Positions 31,819 to 43,900 of a stretch of DNA of 64,000 nt are shown here, in pieces. Source of the stretch: Volutella citrinella (taxonomy: Eukaryota > Ascomycota > Sordariomycetes > Hypocreales > Nectriaceae); contig JAWZSP010000003.1 of NCBI GenBank assembly GCA_034401135.1, positions 124,001-188,000 on the forward strand, read 5' to 3'. The first letter of the stretch is position 1, and each line of letters begins with the position of its first letter. The translations under genes were made by a program, and so were the position numbers. The notes under the pieces were generated by a model. That model was not told where the DNA came from. It did no database searches and worked only from the letters and a program-made list of their open reading frames with translations.

Positions 31819-33524
31819 AGTTTACCAATACTTGTGTACTGGCGGACACTGTAGAGCACTGCCATTCAAAGACTCAATTATCAGCATGTGACCAACAAGT
31901 ATTGGACTCTCGGCGAAAAGGGCACATTCAGCCCGCGTCAAACAAGCAGCTGAGCCAGTAATCTGTCCAAGGAATGGCCTAACTCCTGTTGGATCCCTGG
32001 AAGTCGCGCCAACGAGCCAACCACGGTGCCTTTACGGCCTGGTGGGCAAGTTTTCAGGTCACGACCTTGACGCCACACAACGCTCACGGCCAGACACGTG
32101 GCAATCCAGCACCCCCGGCTTGCCCCGTTCTACAAGGGCCTTTAGTAGCTGAAATGCTGCCAAGAAAATAACCCAGCTGTACGAACTAATATTCGGGATG
32201 GGGGCACATCTTGGCGGGAACTGCGGGCGGGCTAACACCCGCTCCCATGGTGTTGTGCGGATCAAGACAAGAAAGGAGCACCGCCAGTATCTAGACTTGT
32301 TCATCTCAATCCAACTACACAAAGGCCCGAGCAAAAGATCCTGATCAACAAGGCCTATTCCTTAGTAATTCAAGATCACCCTCCTAATTCCTTGTTATAG
32401 ACTTCACTCACGCATATCTTCCTTCCCCAGCAGTTCGTAGGCTTCTTCGGCGGGGCGATAAGAAGGATTTCGGTCTGGAGGAGCTTGATTTGGGTGTGCA
32501 CAACTGCCGATCAGAAACGGAAGCTACCTGCAAGTAGTAGATCTTGACCAACGAGACCCACCAGACCGGTGCGATGGACTAGATCCTACGGCTGTTGATC
32601 CGGAGCGCCACGTACCAAAATAGCGGCAGAGGCCATTCCGGGAGCCCCGACCAAGACTGGTTTATGCGGCCTTACCATGGATGGACTTACAGGTTTCCCA
32701 TGTCCCATGGTAATCAATTCACGTCATCCTACATCGATCTTACGCCTCCCCTTCCTGCCTGTATCCTCACTGTCACAAGGTGCCTCCATCCGCCCGAGAT
32801 CGCTGGTTCCAATGAATGGAAGCTTTTAACTTCCAACTTGGGCCTTGAACTTGCAACGCCACAACCCGCCCCCGCCCGCCATGATCTGCTGAATTCGAAC
32901 AGCCAATTAAAGGAAGCAGACAAGATCTAAGCGGGGCCTGAACTGATAACGCCGTGCCCCGCGCCCTCCCGCCCCAAGCCTGGAATTTAGCATCGTGAGC
33001 TGGTGAAAGCTGAGTTTTGACTCGCCCACGTGGCCAAGACTGTAGCCCTTTGCTATGTAAGACGGGACGTCTTTTAAAAATGGCAGCCAGCGTAGATATC
33101 GGTGATGCCGACCTCGTAGCTTCTTGTATGGGTTGCTCAGCCCTACCTCTTTCGGCTGGCTCTTCCTTTTTAGGCTCGTTTAGCTCAGTCCCTGCAGACG
33201 TGCAGTGGTGTCGGGGCGGCCGAAGCTCCGGCGGGGTGGTCGTGATGCATTGGGGGCCATGGGGCGGGCTGAAAGTCTGAAACTCCTTCGGCCGCCATGT
33301 GACGGCCTCCACCTTCGAAAGTCCCATGTTTCAGGGTTCAAAGCCTCACAACGGTCATGGTGGACGAGTTTCCAGCCGAAGAAGAAGATAAATAGACATC
33401 CCCTCTGCCGTCGACAAGACAGAATCCAACAGCAGTCATTTCGCACAACAATCATTTCATACAGCACCAGCATCTCTTTTTTATTAAACCGATACCTTCT
33501 TTCAACAGTTCACCCTCACTAAAC
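31819..33524. other. 1.7-kb gene-poor region ahead of terpene synthase
   Basis: No family-like coding sequence was accepted. GC-rich CCCGCC runs (32865-32880, 32965-32975) and a purine/pyrimidine-biased stretch precede the terpene synthase and may be its promoter. The transcript probably starts after about 33390. Confidence 0.45.
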
Positions 33525-34733
33525 ATGCACACAAACATGCACAAATCGGCCGTCGTGTCCTCCTGGGCTAGGAAACCCGTGAGCATCCCGCTCAAGAAGC
33601 ACGATTTTTCTCTCATGGTTGGTCTCTCTTAACCCCTATTTTTAATTAATTTCTTCTCTCTGACTGATCAAACAGCTGGATATTCCTGACGCGAGCCGCC
33701 AATCTGCAAAGTCGCTGGTCGATCCTCTGCAAAACACTCCGAGCTACAAGGAAGGATGGTTCACCTCAGTACTTCTCGACCACATGGTGTTCAAGGGACA
33801 GATGCACCCAGAGAAGGCCGGGACCAAGGAGCTCTATGACCAATGCGTTGCTGAGGTCAAGGCCATTGGCATCTTCTTTCCGTTCTCGCTCCCCCATCGA
33901 GTCCGTGTTATTTCCGCCTCCTGGCTGGCCTTTGCCTGCGCCATGGACGACATCCTTGAGACACTCTCCAGCAGGACTGCTGCGGCCGTCCTGACCGAGT
34001 GCATTCAACTCACAAGCAATTCTTTTGATTCCATGCTTTCTTCGAGTGAGTACTTCTTCTTCCTGCATCATTTCCTTCTTGTCAACTAACACTATGGCGA
34101 ACAGACCAAGAAGTTGATACGAGAATTCAACGACTCGTGCGAGTCTTGAAGCGTCATTGCTTCCAGCACCTGCCCCTCCCAAACGGTCTCGTATTCATGG
34201 AGCAGGTCAGCCTCGTGCTCCAAGCCCACATGGATGAGGTGCGGTTCCTGGACGGTCAGATCCCAAACGACCCCAAGTCATACATGAAGATCCGAAGCCG
34301 AACAATCGCCCTGAACCCCATGTTTGAAGTCATCAAGGCCGAATACCTGACGCAAGAGGAGAGGGAGAACCCGCTCTGGTATGACCTCCAGTATCATGTC
34401 TCTTGCGCAGCTGGTCTGCAGAATGATCTGGTGGGACTGGAGCGCGACCTGGAGAATGGTGAAGAACTCAATCTCATCATTGTGTTAATGCGCGAGCTCG
34501 GACGACAAGATCATCAAGACCCGCGCCTCGTCGCTCAATGCACGGCTATTGCTGTGTCTGAGCATAACGAGAGTGTTACCAAGGCTCTCAATCGTATTGC
34601 TGATGAGTACCAGACGAGCAGCGGTGAACTCCCTGTCTCGGTTGAGAATGCGATGCGGCACATTGGCTTCATGTGCGAGACGCACCTGAAATGGTGTGCC
34701 TCTGCCAAGCGATACAAGATTGCAATGAACTAG
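33525..34733 (+). CDS. class I terpene synthase, 363 aa
   Basis: Three exons (33525-33617, 33676-34045, 34105-34733) in matching phase give 363 aa, typical of fungal sesquiterpene cyclases. The first metal motif is AMDDILETL (D-D-x-x-E). The second is NDLVGLERDLENGE, an NSE/DTE-type motif in which the usual Ser/Thr is Gly and the final Glu is Asp. Between them, KIRSRTIALNPMFEV holds the pyrophosphate-sensing Arg region, and the C-terminus has ETHLKWCASAKRY. It would cyclise farnesyl or a longer diphosphate in the cytosol. It opens a block with a methyltransferase, a regulator, a glycosyltransferase and a transporter. The product cannot be predicted. Confidence 0.9.
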
Positions 34734-34932
34734 AGATGGATTGATGTTTACAGTATATGTATGATGAAGAGTAATGACTATAGATATAGAGTTTAGAGTA
34801 TTGATATAATCAGTGGCAATTTACTTCGTCCCCAACGGCTCATGCTTGTGATTGGGGTTTCAAATCAGGCTCACTCAAGGGTTCACTGCGGGAAGAAGGA
34901 GAACTAATATTGGAGTTGACTGCCCATTTTTT

Positions 34933-35815
34933 TTACACATCAGGCTGGGCATACGCTATATTTTTCCGATCATCTACTTCGCGCCGAAGCAGCCTACCGT
35001 CCTTGAGCCAACAGTTGGCATCCAAAGTTTTGATAGTCTCTTGTGCGTTGGACAGGAATACCACACTTTTGCACTCCCTTGTACTGTTCCGAGTCCTGCT
35101 CAGATACGTAGCCATCTTACAAGCGCTCACACAATCCTCAATCGTGTATGTAATTAGTCCCATGATATCTTGGAGCTGCCCACCACCCGCAGCGGCGGAA
35201 CCACCAATTGCATCAACACCACACCACATTTTGAAGTTGTCGCCATTAGCTAAACTCATTACTCTTGCTCCTCCGCCGGGGGGGCACTCGAGCGTGAGAT
35301 TCTTGATCTCCTTGGCTGGTTTTGGTATGTAAAGCACGGTGCCATCTTGAGCGATGACGGTTTCGTTCCATGCCTTCGTAGCATCTCTGCTGGTAGTTGG
35401 ACTCGTCGCAGCGCTGCTAGTAGTTGGAGTCGTGGCAGCGCTGCTGGTAGTTGGACACTCTGTGGCGTTTTCAGAATGGATATCGGTATTAGGACTACGA
35501 GCAGAATAGCGTAAGTATGGGACGCATTAGGGAACATGAGGTTAGGTTGGTGATTTACCGGTTATAGGCAGCACGGGCCGCACCCAGGCCGATCCCAACC
35601 CCGGCTCCCAGAGCAACGGCTGATGTGATGGCGATGATGACAGCAAGTTTCCACATGCTGATTCCAAGCGGTATTCGTGAGGGTGGTACTCGTTCCAGTG
35701 GCTTTTGCTCTTCCAGCGAGCTGTGATGGCTCATCGCGGGTTCGGGTTGGATGTACACCTCTGGCAGTTGACCCGTCATGTCCACTTCGAGGCCGCTGTG
35801 TGGCTGTGATTTCAT
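34933..35815 (-). CDS. type II membrane protein with extracellular Cys domain, 272 aa
   Basis: Two exons (35815-35559 and 35494-34933), 272 aa. The N-terminal ~50 residues are polar and cytosolic, and a single membrane helix follows (LAVIIAITSAVALGAGVGIG). After a Thr/Ser/Ala stalk with an imperfect 9-residue repeat (TTSSAATTP) comes an ~150-residue extracellular domain with conserved-looking Cys (LTLECPPGG, FKMWCGVDAIGG, IEDCVSACKMA, TRECKSVVF, LDANCWLK). This apple/PAN-like layout is common in uncharacterised fungal surface proteins. It lies convergent to the terpene synthase and is probably not part of the pathway. Function unknown. Confidence 0.75.
35386..35460. repeat. 27-bp imperfect tandem repeat in stalk
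   Basis: Units at 35386-35412, 35413-35439 and a partial one at 35440-35460, all containing GTAGTTGGA. They encode the Thr/Ser/Ala stalk repeat on the minus strand. Confidence 0.85.
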
Positions 35816-36669
35816 TTTGGTCGGTCAACTAATGAGCGTCGGGGTATCAAAGGAAAGATGAACATGAGCTGCGCAGCAACAAAGTTGGGCGGAACGTCAT
35901 TGAGAGGCCAATCGCAGTATCTGGCGGTTATATAGCTCGAACCGCCCACATCCTGTGTCGCGCAAGGATTCTAGCTGGTCGGCCGCGGCCCGGGTTATTT
36001 TTAGCGTCAGCAATTGTTCCAGCCAAGATCCTGTCTGATCCTATCAATTCTGTCAATAACAAATGTCGGCCGCCGGGGGTTACATCGCGTCCATGTCATA
36101 GACGCCCGTCCATGCAATCAACTGCACCCAGCGCCTGCATCAAGTGCATTTAATGCGGCGAAAACCCTAAATAGAAGAAGATAAATCCGGAACGAGCCGC
36201 ACGCGCCATCAACATCAACACTAAATCTTGACGCTGAGATGCATCTAGTGGCGGCGATTTAGCTCCAACTTTCATTCCAGCCTGATTCGACAGCAGACGT
36301 TTCTCTTTGAGCTGCAGTCTCGCATATTTGGGTGCATTGCTTCATCTTCCCACTGCATCACGGCGCCTGTAGCCATGTCAGCCCATAAATCATGTTGGCT
36401 GGATCAACCCCTGCCTGGTGTGACGGTGGAACCCAGAAACCGGGATGGAATGAACCCCCTCTCGCCAAGCGCCAGCCATTCCGCCCTAAATCCCCCCTGC
36501 CGTCACACACAAGAACGCGCAACAGCCACAAGCTGCCCCCTGTCGAGTGACACGTGTCGGTCAGAGCGGGGTAACAGACTGCTGCCATAATATCCTTATC
36601 TCGACGGATTGATGAACCGCCATTCTCTCACCACCACTAGCGTCACCGCCCATCATCATCACCAACGCA
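35816..36669. other. bidirectional promoter region
   Basis: Divergent upstream region of the membrane protein (minus) and the methyltransferase (plus). No gene seen. Confidence 0.5.
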
Positions 36670-38333
36670 ATGGCCACCAGACAAGAGGCTACTGCCCAGC
36701 CGGCATCTGAAGAGCCGCCGGCCCCGCCGCCTGCTGCTCAATCTACCACTCAGCCGACTACCGCTCAGCAGGCTGACGACCAACCGGCGGTTGATCCACC
36801 TGCCGGGCATCAGGACGACACGCAGCCTCTGGTGGGAACTCCTTGAGCTTTACGGAGCAGCCTTGCCGCTTCTGGCGCTTGTTCGTTGACTGACCCATTA
36901 TTTTCTAGGCCCCAGACACCTTCGATGGCGATTCAGTCATCTCTGCGGTAATTGCTTCTTTCCAGCAGCTGCATGATGCATAGTGTCTGACCCCGCCTCT
37001 GCCCTCTGCAGCCCATCACCGATGATCTTACCTCGCTGCGGTCAAGTGTCCTCAACTGGCGAAAGGAGAACGGCCGCACTTATCATGCCATGAGCGATGG
37101 AAGTAGGTCCAACAGCCCAATTCAACAGATACCAATCTTCAGCTGATGCTCTTTGCCTCTCCTTAGAGTATGCTTTTCCCAACGACGACAGAGAACTGGA
37201 GCGTCTGGGTAAGATGGATGCACACACCACCTTTGTTTCTATCAACTTATACGACATTAGACCTCCAGCACAACATGTGGCTCCTTACTCTGCGTGGTCG
37301 CCTGGCTTTATGTCCCAAGGAGACGACCGCCAAGCGTGTTTTGGATGCCGGTACTGGAACTGGCATTTGGGCCATCGAATATGGTATGTCTTGTGCCTCT
37401 TTATATCTGGTGCACTCTTTGCTAACAAGTGCCAGCCGACCTTCACCCTGAGGCAGAGGTATCTACCTATTCCTTTGGCTTGTCGTTCTAAGCTGACACG
37501 ACTCACACAGGTTATCGGTGTCGACTTGAGCCCCGTGCAACCCAACCTGTAAGTATAATCAGTACGGCGTAGTGCATGTCAAATTAGCTGACGACCTCTC
37601 TAAAGCGTGCCGCCAAACTGCAGCTTTGAGACGGATGATCTCGAAAAGGATTGGACATGGAACGATCCCTTTGATTTCATCATCGCCCGTACACTTACTG
37701 GAAGCCTCGAATCTTACGAAGAGTTTATCAAGAAGTCTTACGAGTATGTGAAATGCTGCAAGCGTGTTCATTGGTTTCACTATTTGCTCACGTTGGTCTA
37801 GGAACCTCGAGCCCGGCGGCTACATTGAGCTCCAGGAAATCTACCTGCCCTACCGCTCCGATGACGGCACTCTCAAGGAAGATAGCGACGTTTTGCGCTA
37901 CAGCCTGCTCTTCCAAGAAGCGTGCGAAAAGGTTGGCCGCCCCATTGTGAATGCCGATGAGCTGGAGAAATGGACAAAGGATGCTGGCTTCGTCAACGTC
38001 ACCAGAACCGACATCAAGTGGCCGCTGAATTCCTGGCCCGCCGACAAGCACTACAAGGAGATTGGTGCCTGGTGCCTCTATAATGTCGACCAGGGTCTCG
38101 AGGGTCTCTCGCTTGCCCTTTTCACCCGCGTGCTTGGCTGGGACAAGGCCGAGACTCTTGTGTTCTGCAGCAAGGTCCGCCAGCAATTCCGTGACACCAG
38201 CGTTCACGCCTACTCGCCCGTGTAAGTGCAAATGTGCCAGCTCCGTCTTCAGATGACTAACCAAAATTCTTCAACTAGTACTGTGATTTACGCCCAGAAG
38301 CCTGGGGGTGCGAAGCCGACTGAGACTGATTAG
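36670..38333 (+). CDS. LaeA-like SAM-dependent methyltransferase, 376 aa
   Basis: Ten exons with nine short introns keep phase throughout and give 376 aa. The first ~65 residues are a Pro/Ala/Gln-rich disordered tail. Then come NGRTYHAMSDGKYAFPNDD, DLQHNMWLLTL and the SAM-binding VLDAGTGTGIWAIEYADLHP with the acidic ribose-binding IGVDLSPVQP. Next are FIIARTLTGS and NLEPGGYIELQE, the full core of LaeA/UMTA-type fungal methyltransferases. The family includes the global regulator LaeA and pathway enzymes. Multiple introns and position inside the terpene block favour, but do not prove, a role in this cluster. Cytosolic or nuclear. Confidence 0.9.
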
Positions 38334-38415
38334 ACGTTGTGGTTTACGAATGAATGCCCCTGGCCCGTAGCCACCAGACTAGATTCTATTTGACTTGGAT
38401 CTTCAAGTCTCTAGA

Positions 38416-40011
38416 CTATAGTTGAATATACTCTGTGGTTTCTTGCCACTCTCCCAGCAACCCCCACGGCTTTGTCTGGAACACGGCTTCGACTGTGCCA
38501 GGACATGTCGGGCTGAGCACGATGCCATGGCCAAGCTCCTGAATGTCCAGCGGCCCGTCTCCCGTATTGTAGATCCGTGACGTGTCACCAGGTAGGGGGA
38601 GACCACGCAGCCTCACAGTCTCGTCTGGCAGCCCTTGACTGTTGAGATGCCGCTCCTCCAGCTCTATGGCTCGCTTGGCAGTAAAATAAGCATAATGTGC
38701 ATTCCAGATTCCTTCACGACGCGGAGCATATTTTAGCAACTCCATGGCGCGTCTCCGTGTAGAGGGATAGCGGCATTTCAGCGCTGTATAGTACAAGGGT
38801 CCCAGGACTTGCACCTCGAAAGATACCGGAGGCGGTGTTGCTGGTCCCTCGCTTGACTTTGTCGCTTTTTCTGCGTGATGCACAAGCTCTTCAAAGTCGG
38901 CGTGGTAGGAATCCGTGGCTGTTTCACCCACTATGGTGCAGACTCGGATCCAGATATACACGACTTTATAATGCACATAAAGGAGATTGAGGGCCTCCTG
39001 CTTCACCGGCCTTCCAGCAGCTTGCATTCGTGCGACAAGTTCGTCCAGCCTGTCGCGCCATGCACCTAGCCTTGTTTGAAGCTTGACCTGTTCAATGACG
39101 TCTTCTACATCAATTTGTAACGCTTCTGCCTTGGTAATGGCTTGGCCGATGAATTGGAGACAAGCATCCGATATTTCCGCCAGCTGCTGTCTCGAGTCGG
39201 AGAGGTCTTGCTGAGGAGAGTCTGGGGCAACTGTAGAAGCGCATATTGGCGGAGTTATTCTGCCAGCAAGAGAACAGAGTACTTTTAGACGTGAGAACAT
39301 TGGGAGAATGTATTTTTGGATGGCGGCAAGGTTTTCCGATGAGACATTGGTATCTGTCTCAGGAGCTGCGCCGCTCGTCTGGCTGATTGTCGCCAAGATA
39401 TTGAACCCATTCTCAAGGTGAAGCATGCAGGGTTCATCATTTCCCTTGAGGAGTTCGATACACGTGAACAAAAGGCAGCAGACCAGAGGAACCAAGTTTG
39501 AGTTAGGTTGCGCCAGAATTCGGGCTGACAGGCCCTGTATTGCCTTGTTCCACTCTTGTCGAGCCTCGGGATTGGCATTTACGTAGCCGGCTGGATGGCG
39601 TAGAGACGACTCGAAATCTTGATAAATTATGCTGATGGCTGATACAGCATGCCTAATAGATGGCTCCGAGTGTGACAGTTGCAGTACAAGGCTGCTCCAG
39701 AAATTTGAATCGAAATGCTCATCCAACTTTGCCGCAAAGTTCCGTTGGAAGAGGTCTAGTGCGCGCGTGTTCACGAAGAAGGCCGGTTGGTTTTTCGCAG
39801 GAGGCAAGTATACCGTGATGACATTCCGGTTCCGTGGTGATGTATTCGGAGTGTTATACTCGCATTTTCGACCTCCAACAGAACAGCGTCGACAGACTGG
39901 TTTCGCCTCATCGCATTTCACACGGCGAGCTTTGCAAGTGCTGCATCCGGTTCGAACTTTGGACGTGCTTTCTCGGGTTCTCTTTGGCGCATGGTCCACA
40001 GCAGCCGTCAT
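38416..40011 (-). CDS. Zn2Cys6 transcription factor, 531 aa
   Basis: A single exon. The frame is open further upstream, but the first ATG is at 40011 (MTAAVDHAPKRTRE), giving 531 aa. Residues about 22-50 are a complete binuclear zinc cluster (GCSTCKARRVKCDEAKPVCRRC...KC) with basic residues before it. The rest is helical without a clear PF04082 core, as in many pathway-specific regulators. It converges with the LaeA-like gene and lies between that gene and the glucosyltransferase. It is a plausible regulator of the terpene block and would bind CGG-type half sites. No lesions seen. Confidence 0.9.
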   Translation of the reverse strand: MTAAVDHAPKRTRESTSKVRTGCSTCKARRVKCDEAKPVCRRCSVGGRKCEYNTPNTSPRNRNVITVYLPPAKNQPAFFVNTRALDLFQRNFAAKLDEHFDSNFWSSLVLQLSHSEPSIRHAVSAISIIYQDFESSLRHPAGYVNANPEARQEWNKAIQGLSARILAQPNSNLVPLVCCLLFTCIELLKGNDEPCMLHLENGFNILATISQTSGAAPETDTNVSSENLAAIQKYILPMFSRLKVLCSLAGRITPPICASTVAPDSPQQDLSDSRQQLAEISDACLQFIGQAITKAEALQIDVEDVIEQVKLQTRLGAWRDRLDELVARMQAAGRPVKQEALNLLYVHYKVVYIWIRVCTIVGETATDSYHADFEELVHHAEKATKSSEGPATPPPVSFEVQVLGPLYYTALKCRYPSTRRRAMELLKYAPRREGIWNAHYAYFTAKRAIELEERHLNSQGLPDETVRLRGLPLPGDTSRIYNTGDGPLDIQELGHGIVLSPTCPGTVEAVFQTKPWGLLGEWQETTEYIQL

Positions 40012-40995
40012 AGTGGCTGTTGCTGTAGTGAGATTGAGAGTTTGTCCCTGGATAATCACGAGAAGGCGTGAGAATGACTGTGGGCCAAGGAATCTCAGGC
40101 GATGACGTCAGGCTCTGTGGCTGTGCACAGCCAGCTGCGCGGAACGGAACAACTATGTCACGGATGTTGTAGGGTAGGGCACATATGCCAGCTAAACCCT
40201 AGGCAAATCTTGGTGGTGACAGCAGTTGAGAGCTGAAAGACACCCAAATTTAAAAAGGCAATAGGTAAAATATTGAGCAGAGATATATGTAGTACCTGAG
40301 GCTATCGCAAGGCAGAGAACTATCATCCTGTCTCCAGAGTTTCAGACATGAATCTCGTCACTCCCCACACTGAGTTAAGGCGCTGCAGAAACACCGAGTG
40401 AGCACATATTTCCAGCTGACACCATCGGCAGCTTATGACGTGCCCTACGAGTATTGAAAACTATGGCCTCTGCTCAATCATCTCATACTTGCGATCAATT
40501 CGTAACCATTGTTCCGAGTTCCGCGCGGACATCCCGATGCGCAGTCTTGCTGGGGTTGGCAGGGATTCACTCCAGTCCAGATGGGGTTAGCTTCGTAAGA
40601 GCCCCCCTAAAAAGGAAACCCCGTCAGACCCGGCCCGTTGTGATTCAGTAGAGGTGAGATCTGATTGGTGCACCGGCCCGCCTCGTATCGGCCTAACCAG
40701 AAAGAGCTCGTACCGGCTTAACCTGAATGGGATGCGCCTTGGAAGTTGGAACATGCGCCTCTGTGGCTGGGGACGGATGATGAAGATGATTTTGGCTTGA
40801 TATTAATAGAAAGAATAGCGCTGTCGTGGGATTGAAACTCGTGCAAGCCCCTCTTTTACGCGTAAATGTCACAATTACTCGATTTCTCTATGGCCACGTC
40901 AGCTTGCGTTTGCTGCCTTCCAACTTGGCTATATCAATACGGGATAGCCATGCAATGACTGATTGAGGACCATACCATCTTCTTTCATCACCACC
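40012..40995. other. divergent promoter region, TF and glucosyltransferase
   Basis: Upstream of both the regulator (minus) and the glycosyltransferase (plus). It contains an internal near-repeat of GTATCGGCCTAACC / GTACCGGCTTAACC at about 40685-40724. No gene seen. Confidence 0.5.
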
Positions 40996-43900
40996 ATGAC
41001 CGCCCAATCCCCCTCAAGGGAGGACCGCCATTGCCCAGAGATGGTGGCGCCTCAGTTCATGATTCAGCAAGCACAGGCTGCGGCTGCCGCTCAAACCGAT
41101 CCAGGCAATTTGACGAGACAAGAGGCTCGTCTACAAGAGGTTGATCTCATCACCGCCGACCGGGACATAGATGATATCCCTCCGCCTGCGTATGGAGACT
41201 CGTATGGCGAGATTAGTAATGAGAAAGGCGGCCTGGGAACAAGTGCCACTGTCACCGACGACGGCCGTGTCAACATACGCATCAACCAGTTCAACCGTCG
41301 ACTGTCCCAGGTCTTTACTCCTGCTTTGCAACAACACATACAGAATGCTCAAGATAGCACCCCACAGCCTCCATGCTACATCCCCCCTTCCCTAGGGGGC
41401 GAGGAGGGAGTTCCACCTCCTCCGCCCTTGAACGTTGTTATCCAGGTCGTGGGCTCACGCGGAGATGTGCAACCCTTTGTTGCCCTGGGAAAGGTCTTGA
41501 GGGACACCTACGGTCATCGTGTACGTCTGGCGACTCATCCAAACTTTAAGGACTTCGTTTACGAGAACGGCCTGGAATTCTTCAGCATCGGTGGCGATCC
41601 ATCCCGGTTGATGGCCTTTATGGTCAAAAACCCTGGCCTGATGCCAGGCTTCCGCAGTCTGGTAAGTGGAGATGTCGGCCAGCGAAGAAAGGATGTAGCC
41701 CAGTACATCCAAGGCTGCTGGCGATCATGCTACCAAGCCGGTGATGGGATTGGCCCTGTTGACACCGAACATGACAACCCCGAAGCAACAAGGCCGTTCG
41801 TCGCTGACTGCATCATCGCCAACCCTCCGAGCTTTGCCCACATTCATTGCGCAGAAAAGATGGGAATCCCTCTCCACATCATGTTCACCATGCCGTATTC
41901 TCCAACGCAGACCTTTCCGCATCCACTAGCCAACATCCAGTCCTCCAATGCCGACCCCCAAATCACCAACTACATGAGCTATGCGATGATTGAGCTCCTC
42001 TCCTGGCAGGGCCTGGGTGATATCATCAACCGATTTCGCTCAAAGTGCCTGGGCTTGGATCCTGTGAGTCTGATCTGGGCCCCGGGGATGCTGCAGCGTC
42101 TCAAAGTTCCACATACATACTGCTGGTCACCGGCCCTGATACCCAAGCCTAAAGACTGGGGCTCTCACCTATCGATTGCTGGATTCTACGCTCTTAATCT
42201 GGCTGCGAACTATACCCCGGCTCCTGGCCTCAAGGCATTTCTCGACGCCGGTCCGCCCCCTGTCTATATCGGATTTGGTAGCATCGTGCTGGAAGATCCT
42301 GATGCAATGACGGAGCTAATCTTTGAGGCCGCAAGAAAAACAGGCCAGAGGATCCTCCTATCCAAAGGTTGGGGAGGTTTAGGCTTGGACGAGCTTCGTG
42401 TCCCAGATGGAGTCTTCATGTTGGGCAACGTGCCGCATGACTGGCTTTTCCGGCACGTTTCATGCGTCGTCCACCATGGCGGTGCAGGAACCACGGCAGC
42501 TGGCATTGCTGCAGGACGTCCGACTCTGATCGTCCCATTCTTTGGAGATCAGCCTTTCTGGGGAGCCATGGTCGCGCGAGCAGGTGCCGGCCCCGACCCG
42601 ATCCCTCACAAGCAGCTTACAGCAGACAAACTAGCCGATGCCATCGACGTTTGCCTTCAACCCCAGAGCATGGAGCGTGCTCAAGAACTCGCGCGCAAAG
42701 TGGAGGCGGAGCGAGGTACCGACACAGGTGCCCAGTCATTCCATCAACATCTCGAGCCCGATCGTCTCCGTTGCACACTCGCTCCATCTCGAGCCGCTGT
42801 GTGGCGTATCAAGCGCACTCAGGTCAGGTTGAGCGCTTTTGCAGCTTGCACATTGGCGAATGCCAATCTTTTGGATTTCCACGACTTGAAGCTCTTCAGA
42901 TCCCAAGAGTATCACACAGACGAGGGCCCTTGGGACCCGATATCCGGCTTCTTCACGACAGCTGTTGGAAGCCTCGGCGACATGGCGATGGGTATTGCTG
43001 ATGTTCCCGCAGAGACCTACAGAGCTTTGTGTATCCCGTCTGGAACAAGCCGATCCCAGTCCCAAGCATCACTCCCGACAGGGACATCACAGGAAGGGGA
43101 GAGACCAGCTTCGCAGACGTCACTCAGAACAAGTCGTTCGAGCAATGGCGACGACCGTGACATGCTGCGTCCGACCGCGGCGCACACTAGCAAAGGCTTT
43201 GGGCGCATTGTGAAGGCGGCTGTTCAGGCACCGATGGAACTCTCGGTCAGTATTACGCAAGGGTTTCACAATGCACCCAAACTTTGGGGTGACGATACCG
43301 TGCGGCCTCAAGAACAAGTCAGTGATCTCAAGTCAGGCGTCAAGGCGATTGGAAAAGAGTTTGGTTTCGGTTGGTATGATGGTGTCACGGGGCTTTTCAC
43401 ACAACCCTGGAAAGGGGCCCAGAAAGACGGTGCAAGCGGCTTCCTCAAAGGCATCGGCAAAGGCATGGGAGGATTTGTGGCCAAGCCAGGTGCAGCCCTC
43501 TTTGGTATCCCTGCGTATTTCATGAAGGGAGTAGTCAAGGAGGTGGAGAAGCTCTTTGGCAGCAGTGTGCACAACTATATTATCGCTTCCAGGACAGCTC
43601 AAGGGTATGAAGAGTGGCTGCAGAGCTCCGACCTGGAGAAGCAAGACGTCATTGCCCGATGGAAGTTGATACAGAACTACGTGAGGAAGAAACACAACCC
43701 TGATGAGTTGGTGCGGGATGTTCTGGACGCACACACAAAAACGAGCATGGAGGAAAAGGGAGAAGCCAGCGAGGCAACGACCCAGAAAACCCTGTCCCAG
43801 CTTCAAAGTCAGCGACAAGCGGCCGAGCAGGACTTGCACCAGGCGATGGCGACTAGCGAAGCTGAAGCTCAACGACTCGCACACCAAGAATTGGAGTATG

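Noticed and set aside
32190..32300. Short minus-strand peptide reading DPHNTMGAGVSPPAVPAK
   Set aside because: Looks oxidase-like by eye but is only ~34 codons between stops, with no flanking family sequence.
32773..33327. Open frame of 184 codons, minus strand, Pro/Arg-rich
   Set aside because: Composition reflects GC-rich promoter sequence ahead of the terpene synthase; no domain.
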